A DNA stretch of 64,000 nucleotides, from positions 124,001 to 188,000 of the forward strand of contig JAACJM010000102.1 in the NCBI GenBank assembly GCA_013368315.1, read 5' to 3'. The notes below the pieces were generated by a model that saw only the letters and a program-made list of their open reading frames with translations, did not search any database and had not been told where the DNA came from. The stretch is from Tetrapyrgos nigripes. Taxonomy: Eukaryota; Basidiomycota; Agaricomycetes; Agaricales; Campanellaceae. Made by a program: the position numbers and the translations under genes. The stretch's first letter is position 1; every line of letters starts with the position of its first letter. Of the stretch, positions 25,042-36,700 are shown piece by piece.

Positions 25042-25379
25042 CATCTGAGTGATGTGGTTGAAAAAGGCTATAGCCGAACGTGCCGAATCGAGACGACGCC
25101 ACCAAGACGCCACTGTCACGAGCTCCTGTTGACCCTTGTCCAGCTTCGCTGCCCCGTCTAAGTCTCTCAGAGGCCACAAGATCCTCACTGCCATGCTTGA
25201 GGACTGCTAACTCAAAGGTATATGCTGATGCCAAAAGAAAGGAGACCAGCAGCGCCAATGATGATGGTACACCCACAATGCGTATCCCGCAAAGACCAAG
25301 TCAACAACGAACCACTCATCTTGCTCCACGTCTTCCGGAGCTTCTACCATCCCAATGTCCTCATTCCTGTGCCGTATCA

Positions 25380-25860
25380 AGACTTCCCCTTTTTGTTAAG
25401 TTCTTCCTTCTCCAGCTTACAGCTTTTGTGTTCAGTGTACTATGTAGACCCTCAGCAGTTGAGAAAACCCAAAATCCAATCTTTTTCGGAATCCTCGGTG
25501 CTTCCAGGATTGCTCCAGATGTCATCATCAAACCACTAAGTGTCATTGTTACCACTATAGGTTCTTGCGACCTGCAATGCGCTGAAGAATTTGCAAAGAA
25601 ATGAGGGATTGCACATACTTATGGTAGTCCTAACGCATATCAAGGTGAGTGTATCTACCAACTACTGTTCTTTATCTGCTATTAGCTAACGTCCTATATC
25701 TCGATGCTAGATGTGATCGACAGCGCTAGCAGTGTAGTTGATGCTATCTATATTGGGGTGCGTCAGTTGTACCAGTGCTTCTAGTTCATCGCGTTACTTA
25801 TCTTTTCCGTGATCGTCGTGAACTCTACAGGACTTCCGTATGATATTTGGATAGAAACGC
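25380..25860 (+). pseudogene. Gfo/Idh/MocA-type oxidoreductase relic
   Basis: A hydrophobic segment (FFLLQLTAFVFSVLCRPS) leads into IFFGILGASRIAPDVIIKP, the NAD(P)-binding Rossmann start of dihydrodiol/xylose dehydrogenases of this family, and then EEFAKK, a TGA stop (25602-25604), and in the same frame GIAHTYG. A 5' splice site at 25645 and an acceptor at 25710 join YQ to DVIDSASSVVDAIYIG, again a family landmark. Beyond 25760 the frame is lost. With an in-frame stop, a frameshift and no C-terminal half, this is a dead 5' fragment. Confidence 0.68.
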
Positions 25861-26798
25861 CGCATGGAGATGTGTGGGAGGAGATCCTGTCACGGTAAAG
25901 CTAACAAACCAGAGTCAAATGAAGCCTGAGCATTTCAAATGATGGATGAATCAGGATGATCTGGCAGTGTTTCGCGACGAGTCAGAGAAACTTCGTGAAT
26001 CCGATTCATTCGCAATATCAATACTTCCTGACTTTATTCTGTAGTAGAATCAACAATCACCAAGAAAAATCCAGCACCACTGTGTTCTGTAAAAGCATCC
26101 CTGACACTTCCCTCAAGCCTGACACCATGACCCCGCGCTAAATCGACAGGCTATAGCAAAGATATTTTATAAAAGTTTATGATTTATAACTTCCCTGTCT
26201 TATCATGCCAAGTGTAGTTTTGTGCATATGTAATATTTGTGAGTAATTGACGAGTTTCTGCCAGATACTCAATTTGGAAAGTGGCCGTCCAAAGCTGATT
26301 GTGAGGCCAAAGCCGAGTTCAGGAGGGAGTCCGAGCGGCGAGGGGCAGGCAGCGATGGACCTTGGTCCATACCATCCAGCCCAGAGCACCAGTCATATGA
26401 GTCTCCGTCTTGGCCCTAGGTTATTAGCGGGCTTTTTTAAAAAGGAGTCGCTTGGGAACCGTAGTGATATCCGGCGTTTTTTATATGAAACTGTCTAAGG
26501 TATAACCTAGTATTTTACAAAATTGCCGTGTCTCAGGGTGAAATCGAAGTACACCTATCCTCGTACTCGTACTCGTATCAGTGATTTGCTTTGTGAGATG
26601 TTGATCCTGAATCCGAGTCATTCTCAAGTAGATGTTGAACTTGACTTCATTCTGTAGTAGAAATATAAGAGTCAAGGAATGGATCGACACCGACACCCAT
26701 CCTAGGCCTGCTCTTTTCCCGGCAATTTCGCGAGTCCAAAGTCCTTCCTTCTTACCCAGTTCTCATCTCTAGACTTTTCCCTTATACCCCGGGTCATA
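25861..26798. other. Intergenic, nothing recognised
   Basis: No supported gene. The stretch follows the oxidoreductase relic and precedes the repeat peptide locus. Short open frames on both strands have no family features. Confidence 0.45.
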
Positions 26799-27426
26799 AT
26801 GATTTCCAAAATTCTCGCTCTATTCTTTGCTGCCAGTGCGATCCAACTAACCAGCCTACGCGTGAGCTGGGCTGCTTACCCAACTCCTAGAGACGTCTTC
26901 TTGAGCACTGGCAATCTAAATCCCAGTCCCAATCTCAAAAGTCTCAATCCAAATCTGCTACCCAAATCCAAATGATAATCCTTCCGCCCGGCCACTGGCA
27001 GTCGATGCTACCATCAATGTTACACCTCGCTTGGATAAGTTGGATCCGGAGCTGGATTTTATGTGGGGTGCCGGGCCACACCGTGACATCGACAATGCTG
27101 ACAATGTTAACGTTGAGGAGGAGGAGGAGGAAGATCTAGCCATCAACGCAATTCGCTTGGATGAGTCGGATTTGGATCCAGATATGTGGGGTGCTGGGCC
27201 ACACCGTGAAATCGGCAATGTTGACAATGTTAACGTTAAGGAGGAGGAGGAAGGCCTAGTCATCAACGTTACACCTCGCTTGGATGAGTCAGATTCGGAT
27301 CCAGATATGTGGGGTGCTGGGCCACACCGTGACGCCGACAGCGTCGAGAGTGTTGGCGTTGAGGAGGAGAAGGCTGAGGAGGAAGCCTTAGACGTGTTTT
27401 CTGGTGGAATCGTGTATACAGTATGA
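26799..27426 (+). CDS. Candidate secreted repeat-peptide precursor (frame broken once)
   Basis: The ATG at 26799 opens a signal-peptide-like start (MISKILALFFAASAIQLTS) that reaches a TGA at 26973. One base later in frame, an open stretch from 26971 to 27426 continues with three copies of a 37-45 residue unit. Each unit has an Arg-Leu-Asp start, an acidic stretch, MWGAGPHR(D/E) and a Glu run. The octapeptide MWGAGPHR is identical in all three, while the linkers vary. I do not recognise the family. The layout resembles fungal precursors that are cut into repeated peptides, but dibasic Kex2 sites are not seen on this strand. A frameshift, a short unseen intron or a sequencing error must join the two parts. 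The opposite strand is also open over the repeats. Confidence 0.4.
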
Positions 27427-27775
27427 TGAGGACGACTGAATATTTGGTATTGATACTCCCCCGTTAGATCGGACATTCAAACTTATCTCATTTGCGTCTG
27501 CACTCGGCATGTTCGTAGAGGACCACGCGGTGTAATTCTATCTATCTATCTCTAAGGTACTGAGCGTACCGGTTCTGAATATGGACCTTTCAAAAAATCG
27601 ATTTGTGATACACCATTTCGGTCATACCCATAGTATTTTGGTCCGTATTCATAATTTAATAATGTAGTGATGTATGAGCGGAGAGTCGGAGGAAGGAAAT
27701 TTACGATGTCATAGCGATGTACATCTTTTTGAGTGAGTAGGAGTTATTATGCAGTAGCATACGAAAAGAGCCGGC
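27427..27775. other. Spacer with TCTA-tailed repeat fragment
   Basis: Positions 27508-27553 hold CGGCATGTTC followed by a segment ending in TCTA repeats. The same 45-bp segment occurs inverted at 52495-52540 inside the decayed OMT2 copy. Nothing else is recognised. Confidence 0.4.
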
Positions 27776-30700
27776 TTAGAAATTAAATGGGTCGAAACTG
27801 GTCGCCTCAGCTGATGTGCCCATCAACTGATCCACACTTGTCATGAACGCATCCCAATCCTGGGACGTACTAGATATCAAGGCCGTGAATGAGAGATAAC
27901 GCTGAGAATATGGACTGAGTAATCACCTGGAGTAATTTTGCTGCGACGTGTCCGGAACGGGATCTGATAAGGAGAAGGGACGATTAAAAGTCAACTTCAT
28001 CTCTAAGAACAAAAAGCGCGATATAATCAAGACAAACACACCAGAAGAAGTGGTCATAAACGAGCTATTGTGGCCTGTCTCACTATTGTTTCCCGTGCTA
28101 TCATCAAACAACGAGAAATACTGACGAACGTCTGGAGATAGGGCAACATTTGCTTCTGCTGGAGCCTGAGCATAAGTGAACCCCGAAAAATCTCCGATCG
28201 GTTCATTGTTGAAGGAGTTGAGCCTGGGGTGTATAGGAAGTCCACCTAGTTCGCTCGAGTAGAAAGGAAGAGTTGTCGGATTTGACGTTGAGAGCCTAGT
28301 TGTAAAAGCGGAAGGCGGTAATGCCGTTGGATTTGCATCTCCCCAATCTCCATTGGTTGATGTGAATGGATGAGGAGGCTGGTTCGGGGCACTAGGTTGC
28401 GGCTGGAACGCTTGAGCCTGAGGCGAGTGTTGTGCTGTAGTCGACGCAGCGGAGCTTCCCTCACGACTTACCGGCGCACTGGATCCTGCGGCGGTTTCTG
28501 ACTGAGGTGAAAGATGACTCGCAAACATCATCACGTTGAGGACGTCTCTAAAGTTTCGCGTCAAAATCATACATATGGAACCACGAAAAAAGAGCACGTA
28601 CATCAATCTACCCGCATGTCGATATCTACCAGTGCACAAACAAAGTCAGCTTCACGAAACCACGAAATCATCATTATGAACGGGGAGAGCAAAGTAGCAC
28701 ATACGTAGTTTCGTACGAACGAAGCAACTCAATGCATTTGTGGATATCCATCATCTCTTTCATCGCATCAAACTTGATTTTCAGTTTCGTCGATCTGACC
28801 AGGTTGAGGGCAAGGACAGTGGCGCAATTGAAAATCACAATCTACGTATACGTATGCACTCCATAAGATACAGTACGGAGGAATCATGATGGACGAAGCT
28901 TACCGTCAACTGGGGATCGTAACGACTTTCGCGTTTCACATATGTCTCGCAGATGCGCACACACGATCTAGCTGCATTGGTGCAAATAGCCAAAGACGGG
29001 AATGATAATATTCCGGAACTATCCCTTGGACGAGGGATAAAGCGTCTATGAACAGAGATTTGGATCCAGTAATACCAAGAGTAGAGAAGAGTGGATTGGG
29101 TGAAGAAAATTGGGTCGGGATTTTGCCTTCCCCAGAGTACTAGATTGCGAAGAAAAGAGAAAAGAGAGGTTAGCCACGGTGTGAGAGCACAGATTGATGT
29201 ACTGGCATTTCGACTTACGGTGCTCCGGCATAGAATCTAGCCACTGGTTCAAAGCCGAGTCGATTCCCATCACCGCTTTTTCGTACCACTCGATATTGCC
29301 AATGCCCAACTTGTCACCGAGTTCTGATTTCCGTACTGAGTACTATCATTATTTGAACCCGGGCTTCAGCCGTAATCATTCGAAGAAGAACGACGCACTT
29401 ACGATGGTGAGCAAAGCAAACCCGTATATGTCCATCAACCTCAGATATACATTCCAGTATGAAATTCTAGACGGCTTTCCAGCTGGCTGGACGAAAGGCT
29501 GACTGCCATCCTCAGGTTCCCAGTACTTGTCGTCGCACTCGATGAGGTGATCAACGTCAAAGCTGCATTGTCGAGGTGTATGATCAGTCTTGTAACCTGC
29601 CAATACTAGCTGAGTACAAGAAAGAAATAACACGTACTCTTGATTGGAAATCGCTCTCGGTCTTCCGAACAACGTGCTCATCATTATGTCTACGATCATC
29701 AAGGACCAAAATGTTCGTTTCCACAACTCTCCTTCAACGGTGGGCTGATCGGAACTGTTCAAGTAACGTCGATGAGCACCCTTCTCTTGTGCACGACGGA
29801 TTGCTATTCCGGCCAGCAGCCATACGGTGTTGATACCCTTTGAAACTGAATGGAAGTACGAGATCATCAACTGGCGGTACCATCATTAAGGGATCCAGAA
29901 AGAAAGACGTTAGCGAGAAGGAGTATCCCAGAGATAAAAGCGAGGACACACGCAATACACTTGCAGGTGATCTAATTCCAGCGTCTCATGGAAGATAAAA
30001 CGAGCCAAGCGTATTTGGTTAATCCAACGACCTCCTGGGATTTCTCCAATAGAAGAGGTTGAAAGAACTTTATCTCCGTGAGCGCATACTGCAAGAACGA
30101 CAGCGCCGAAAGCAGGATTCCGATAGTGAAGACCCTGCCTGATTGACTTTTCAAACGTCGGTCGATGAAGAAGAGGAAAGTATGGCTCTCGTTCGAGAAA
30201 ATAGATATCTATGAAGCGATGGAGATCATCTGCCGGAGGAAAGTCGTACACTGGAGCTTTCAACTCGGATGGTGCGATTGGATACCAGGATCTCTTGAGA
30301 AGTAGAAGCGACTTGGTGTCAACGCTTAAAAACGATAAAAATACGTTCACTCACATCACTCTCCCAAAATGCCGGTCTCCTAACTTGGGCAAAGACGGAG
30401 TTCCAATCGGGTAAATTTGATCCACTGAGTTCCTTCCTGTGGTCCAGCGCAACCTTCAGGAGCATGATATTGCTGGATTCACCGAAATGAGTCTTGCTTG
30501 GTGCGCCAAAAGAAAACTGAGCTATTTCCTTGGACAAATTGTCGACCGTTTCAGAGTCTTCCGCAGGCTGCAACGTTCCCAGCGTATTTGCGTCCTGGAC
30601 AGACGGTGGAGACGTGGCGTTGGAGGAAGTGAACTCGCAATCAACAAAATTTCGATCCTTCTCGAGCTCTCGGATTCGATTCGCTAGTTTGACCAAGATC

Positions 30701-31228
30701 TTCCGGATAGCTTCTTTGTCTTCTGGGATCGAGAACGGCTCAGAGGATGTTCCCTTCAATATATTTGCAACTAGGATGTCCATTGGCTGAGAAGGGGCTA
30801 GCCGAATCGTCCTATCCCTGAGGCGATGCTAAAGATATGGGCCAATTGTTAAACAGCGTACATACCCTGCTTTAGGTCCGCGTTTCTTGAGCATTCCAGA
30901 AATTGTCAGGAAAATCATGCTAAATAAACGGTCGAGCGCACTTACCTGCTGCCCTATGTGATGTGTACAGGTAATACCCAAATTCAGACAAGAGCTACAC
31001 ATGTTGTCCGGCTTTTTTTCGCTGTCACCTACAACAAAGCTAAATGCACACGTCCTGAAGTAGCTAAGATCCGAGTGCCTTACATCGGACTGTTGGCAAA
31101 ATCTTTTCCATTAGTGCAAACAAAACAAGCGAAAAGCATCCAAACACTTCACTTTTTCTCCTCCTGCATTCATCACAGGCATTCTGAAGCCTTTTCTTCC
31201 TCCCTGGAGCTGGCCGATCCTCTGACAT
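27776..31228 (-). CDS. Zn2Cys6 transcription factor with fungal-specific domain
   Basis: Fourteen exons: 31153..31228, 31084..31089, 30946..31028, 30866..30885, 30355..30817, 29961..30293, 29638..29870, 29403..29562, 29219..29342, 28904..29139, 28705..28841, 28042..28547, 27927..27963, 27776..27869 (835 residues). The zinc cluster (residues 18-51) reads CDECRRRKIRC...CSSCLNLGITC with normal spacing, but the Ile-Arg-Cys core needs a 6-nt exon (31084..31089). KRGPKAG follows, then a coiled region and the fungal-specific domain (PF04082 type): LHRPTFEKSIRQGLHYRNP, WLLAGIAIRRAQEKGAHRR, ELWKRTFWSLMIVD, FGRPRAI and CDDKYWEP. The C-terminus is Ser/Pro/Gln-rich and ends DPFNF, typical of an activation region. 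The protein should bind CGG-type sites in the nucleus; xylanase-regulator-like genes are relatives. No target is evident in the window. Confidence 0.86.
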
Positions 31229-32014
31229 GGTGGTTTGAAGGCAAGGAGCGTTTATTTGGGTCTGCTTGGACCCCGGTCCAGACCAAGTCTAGAGATAGAG
31301 ACCGGCAATCAACCGGCAATAGAAATCTGCAGACGTTACGAGGCCTTTAGGCTGAGTTAACTTAGGTCGACCTCGAAAAATTTTCCACGGGTTCAGTCTC
31401 CCACCCCTAGGCCGGTCTCTACCCTTCCCGACAACCGAAAAGTCTAGACTCAGTCTGGACCGGGTCCAAGGACCGTTGACGTTGAAGACCATGACGTCAT
31501 GCTGCAGATGATGCCATTAACGCTCTCTCTCAGAAACGAAGTGGGCGTAGTTCTTCTCGTCTTCCCTTTTTCATCAATTTTCATTGTAATTGGAGTTTTG
31601 GATGGGTTTCATGGTTTGGTTGGGCTCTGGTTGTCTGGTTAGAGATGGCCTGTGATAGAGTTAGGAAAAGGATGATTACCGTGCATGATAAATTAGAATG
31701 AGATAGAAAAAATAGTAATCGGGTTTGCCAGCTTCGCTGGACATGGATTGTTCCTCCTCCCTATTCATTTATTCCTTCATATGCCCATCATCCTTTCTAT
31801 TTCTGTTTAGTGACACGTCTATGGATTTGGGAGAGATCAGAAGGTATGCGAAGATCACTACGGTATACTGGAAGCTGAGTTTGGAGGGACGGATTCAGTA
31901 TGTTGCCTATTCCTTAGTAGCGATGACCTTTTTTGGTCATATTATCTTAGGCCTCGTAATTTGCCATGCGAAGCAATGGCATCTTTCCCCAGTGGAAAAG
32001 TTGCAAAGATGACA
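31229..32014. other. Upstream region of Zn2Cys6 gene with inverted repeat
   Basis: An inverted repeat of about 33 bp lies at 31259-31293 and 31440-31473 (core GGTCCAGAC...AAGTCTAGA and complement), enclosing some 150 bp: a MITE-like insertion 30-250 bp upstream of the transcription factor start. At 31349-31364 stands AGGCTGAGTTAACTTA, which is also the terminal 16 bp of the large palindrome. The rest (31500-32014) shows no supported gene. Confidence 0.45.
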
Positions 32015-33066
32015 TAAGTTAACTCAGCCTAAGCGCTAGGAGGCCATCATTTCAGCTACCGCTGCTCGGTACGTGCCAAACTTAACCTTGTCAAATTGCT
32101 CTTTAGGCACTTCCAGGGCTCCTAGGACTATGACGCGACTTACGGTTCATCCCCATGATCCCATGAACCTCGTACATCAGTAGTTGCTTTCCACTATCGC
32201 CATCTTGTATCGTCTACATCAGGCGCAAACTCCCATAAATCTCCTGCCGTGTCAAGGAATTTGAGCTTCGCCCCGTTTTACTGATTCAAAAGTCAGACTG
32301 TACTCCACTGGTTTTCCGGATACAGCTATCTTGGGAGACATACAATTTCTGCGGCAATCACCTTGAGTATTTTTCTTCCGGGTATCTGTGGAACGTACCT
32401 CGCACATGACAATCAGGGTGCTTAGGGTTCTTCGTAAATAGCACAGCGGGGCACGGAGCATATTTGCCTGCTATTTTTGTGTGCTCTTAAATGACGGATC
32501 TTTGCTCGGCCCCAGGCATACTCCATATGGAATATCGGCCTCAAATTGGTGCCATATGGAGTATGCCCAGTGCCGAGCAAAATCCGTCATTTAAGAGCGC
32601 ACAAAAATAGCAGGCAAATATGCTCCGCACCCCGCTGTGCTATTTACGAAGAACCCTAAGCACCCTGATTGTCATGTGCGAGGTACGTTCCACAGATACC
32701 CGGAAGAAAAATACTCAAGGTGATTGCCGCAGAAATTGTATGTCTCCCAAGATAGCTGTATCCGGAAAACCAGTGGAGTACAGTCTGACTTTTGAATCAG
32801 TAAAATGGGGCGAAGCTCAAATTCCTTGACACGGCAGGAGATTTATGGGAGTTTGCGCCTGATGTAGACGATACAAGATGGCGATAGTGGAAAGCAACTA
32901 CTGATGTATGAGGTTCATGGGATCATGGGGATGAACCGTAAGTCGCGTCGTAGTCCTAGGAGCCCTGGAAGTGCCTAAAGAGCGATTTGACAAGGTTAAG
33001 TTTGGCACATACCGAGCAGCGGTAGCTGAAATGACGGCCTCCTAGCGCTTAGGCTGAGTTAACTTA
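32015..33066. repeat. 1.05-kb near-perfect palindrome (foldback element)
   Basis: Arms 32015..32530 and 32552..33066 are inverted copies with only a few mismatches around a 21-nt spacer. Ends are TAAGTTAACTCAGCCT and its complement. Each arm carries the same 69-codon frame in mirror image (32252..32461 minus, 32620..32829 plus; starts MLR, contains CRRNCMSPKIAVSGKP). I recognise no domain. The central 130 bp form a smaller palindrome (TTAAATGACGGAT...CCATATGG) that occurs again at 51502..51640 with the spacer inverted. It could be a foldback transposon or a snap-back duplication; an assembly artefact must be excluded. Confidence 0.8.
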
Positions 33067-33081
33067 CATCAGACAAAACTA

Positions 33082-33798
33082 CACTCTGTTATAATCCCAT
33101 TATGGGGATTTTAAAGTAGCAAAATGTTTGTGATAGTCTAGCATGTAATTATAATATGGCTGGCCAGATTATAAAGTCATTACCATGAAACAGAACAATT
33201 TGAGGCAATATAATGCCATTATAATATGCCAGCGTCTTATAATATGATTATAATACCTATTGTAATCCTGTTATAACATTTGGGATGTTATAATACCACT
33301 ATAATATGGTTGTAATAGCATTATAAACCTCATAACTATTTTGAGTGATAATAATAGTGCTGAGCATTGGCACCTCCTTATCACTTGTAGGACCATTTCA
33401 ATGGTGATAATGTCTGGAACCTTTTTGATAGTTGCAAGGGCATTATATCATGTATAACCATTGTGCACTTTAAAAATACACTATAATGGTTTGCCAATCA
33501 CTTTGGAACCAATGGAATAATGCTACACACTACAAGGCCCTTATAATATAGCAGAACTATCATTATCAGGCTTCATGTAGTAAAAGAAATCCTTATCCCA
33601 GTAGACTAGTAAATAAATAAATAGGTGTTCCAGGACTTTTACAGTTTTCTAGCTAACCAAATAGATATAGTGGATACAAGTACAACAGACTCATACCTGC
33701 TGAGTTTTGAGTGCAGAGAACAACAGAGAGGAAGTGGATAAATAATAGAGAATGATGAGAAGGAAAGGAGAGTGAAAAGTAAAAAAAGTGGCATGGGT
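33082..33798. repeat. Left subterminal region of Plavaka
   Basis: The first 500 bases are AT-rich with about a dozen copies of TATAAT in both orientations, matching the composition and words at 51000-51495. Such subterminal repeats are likely transposase-binding sites. No coding sequence is seen before the transposase stop at 33799. Confidence 0.6.
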
Positions 33799-36700
33799 TT
33801 ACATGTCATCACTGTCATAAGCTTCATTGTCTTCAGGTCCAATATCAGGTTCTCCTCCACTACTGGAGTCAGAGTACTCCTCCTCCTCCTCCTCCTCCTC
33901 TTCCTCATCATCATCATCATCTGCAGTACCTCTGATCTCTGGATCTGCCAGCTCTGTGCTGTCACTGCCATGCTCCTCATCATTCTCATCATCATCCTCA
34001 ACATCGCTATCATCATATTCAACCTCTTCCAGAACATTACCATTCTCATCATAAACTGGCAGTTTCTGTGTATCAACCCCAGCATCGACTTCAAAGACAT
34101 AAGTGTGTTCAAGAGTCTCAACATGTCCTACACCTCCACCTCTGAAGCGCATAAACAGATCTCGATCTGCAAATCTAAAGGGTAATTTGTTAGTTTTATC
34201 AACAAGTAATTCAAAAACACATACATATTGATGTAGTAATACTTCCAGTTCTCTCCTTCAATCATGTATTCACCATCCTGGAATGATTGGTACACACGTG
34301 CTTCAGAATTCCCAGAAAGATAATCTGAGGTGAGTCCATAGTCAAAGGCAGGCAATATGTGGACAGCTTGAATGATATCACAGGGATCAATGAAGCCAAA
34401 AGCAGCAGGATCTGATGCTGGAAGAAAATGAAGGCCATGTAGCTTCTTTGCCTGCCAACCAGAGATATAAGAGCTATCAAGTTGATACCAGTGCACCCAG
34501 ACTACATCAAGCCGCTGCTCAGAGGTATCTTTTGAGTGTGGACCAACATAGCGAGTGCGGACATGAAAGATGGACACAACACAGCCATACCAATATGGAT
34601 GATCCCCACTACCAGCAAGTACCATAATATCTGGATGAGTTCGAGGATTAATTGAGTCCTGCTCTCGCCGAAGATCATAAGTAGTAAAGTTGATTCGAAG
34701 ATACTTGTGTTTATAAATCTTCTGAGAAAGAAAGTGCAGCTGCTTTCGATCTTGATTTGTGAATTCATTGGAATCTGTCTTGAGAATCCGTTGAAGACAG
34801 TGATCTTGGAGATCAGGTAGCCATGTCTGAAAAAAATTTAGAAAATTCTGTCAATTCGATAGTTAATTATTCTCACCTTCATTGCAGGATCAGCTTTGGT
34901 GTCTGCAACAATTGCACGAATCTCTTCCCATGAACGCTGGTTGTCTGCAACATGATAGGGCTCAATTGGATTGCTTGGTGGCAATGATTCAGAAACCTGT
35001 GGGTTTGTACCAAAAGCACTAGAATAGGAAAGCTCAGCAGCTTTATCAAGATAGTGGCTGCAGCGCTCTTGTTGAGTGATCTGTTTGACAAAGAAGCGAT
35101 TTTTTGCAGTACGTCCCCATAAAGCTTTGCTTCGGATATGACCATGCTCTCCCTTAAATAGTTGGCTCAGCAAACAATCAAATATAAATTCAAACCACCT
35201 ACTGCTTGAGAGTTGTATACATCTGTAGGACCCATGTAGACTACAGCCTCTGGATAGTAGCCCATTGCATGGAACTTGGGTGTATTGGGGTTGAATGATG
35301 CCTATACAAAATTTCAGAAGCAATTAAGAATATTTGAAGGATAAAAGACATACCTTCAAATGAATATCATCTGTAGGATCACTATGAGCTCCACTCTGCT
35401 CTCGCTCCTTTGCTTTGCGTCTAACCCTTCTCTGCCTCTCTTTCTCCAGCTCTGTGGTTTCAAAAGCAGTACAAGTGATCCAGGTAAATTTGCGAAGGCT
35501 GTCTCCAAATGTCCGAGTGGCCTGCCGAAAAGACTCAATGGTAGAGTCTGTGTGAAGCCGAAGTTTTGCATAGGCATGCCAAGCTGCAAGGTCCCATAGA
35601 AGTTCTTGAACAATTTTGTTATGTGGTTCAGGGAGCATGTTTTCAAAACAAGGTAGTGCCACCTTGGTACAATCACTTTAGGAAATAAGCATTTGGTCAA
35701 AATAAGCATACATACCTGCAGATAATCCTCAAACTCATGGCCTGTCTTGCGCTTCATCTCTGAGACATTCCCATGAACTCAACGTATGATGTCTCTTCCA
35801 AAAGGTGGTACAAGCCAGTATCTAGAATCTTGTATCAGGATCTGTAAAAAAAAAATTGCAGACAACTCACCTTTTATCAAGCTCTTCAATTAAGTTGCGG
35901 TCAGATGCATTGATAAGCCTCAACAGATGAACAAAAATGGTCTTCCATACTCCAAGTTCGATTTCATGCAGAACATCAACAGCAAACATTTTGAGATAAT
36001 CAAAACCAAATTCAGAAAAGATTTCAGAAAAAGCATTCTAAAAAATATTAGCTATAGCTTGAGATAAAGTCAATTATGACATACCCTGTTTGGACTCCAT
36101 GATCCTTGACCCAATGCAAATTTGACTGATTTGCTTTTGACTGCCCTTCCCAATACAAATATCCTTCTTCTTGCCTCAGTGACCCTATCTCTAAGGTCCT
36201 GAGTGTCAGACCTTTTGAGAGTGATACACCTGAGTATGTCAATATGCAGACCCAGCTGAATAACAAGATGTTTTCTGATCATACAATTGTAGCACAGACA
36301 ATCTCGAAGAGTGGCCATGCAGATCAAAAGACACCTAGACTGGACGATTAGCATGTATAAATTAAATTAAAATTCAACATACTTTTCAGGGTAATCAGCA
36401 GAATAGGTGAACCACCTTATCATGAATCGGCGGGTCACACTATCCAAACACTGAAAGATAAGACCTTCTGAAAATGCTGCAATAAGGTCATTATCACTGA
36501 GTAGAATCTGCCAGACTGCTTGCATAAGTTCTTTCTTCAAATGCGTGAGCATATCTGCAGTTGGTAGCACATTGTGTATATCCCTGTAGGCTGTCTTGAT
36601 TGCATGAGGTAACTAAGGTAGAGAAATTAGTAAAATTAAAGTACAAAAGTCAAATGAGACTCACTGAGGGAATATAAGCTATATGACACTCTGATTTTGA

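Noticed and set aside
25080..25604. 174-codon frame taken as one gene
   Set aside because: The first half has no family features; only the part after about 25380 matches an oxidoreductase start, and the frame ends at a stop inside that domain.
32252..32829. Mirrored 69-codon frames as two independent genes
   Set aside because: They are the same sequence in the two palindrome arms; no domain or start context supports a gene.
33827..34054. Serine-run protein on the plus strand
   Set aside because: It is the antisense of the Asp/Glu-rich tail of the Plavaka transposase.
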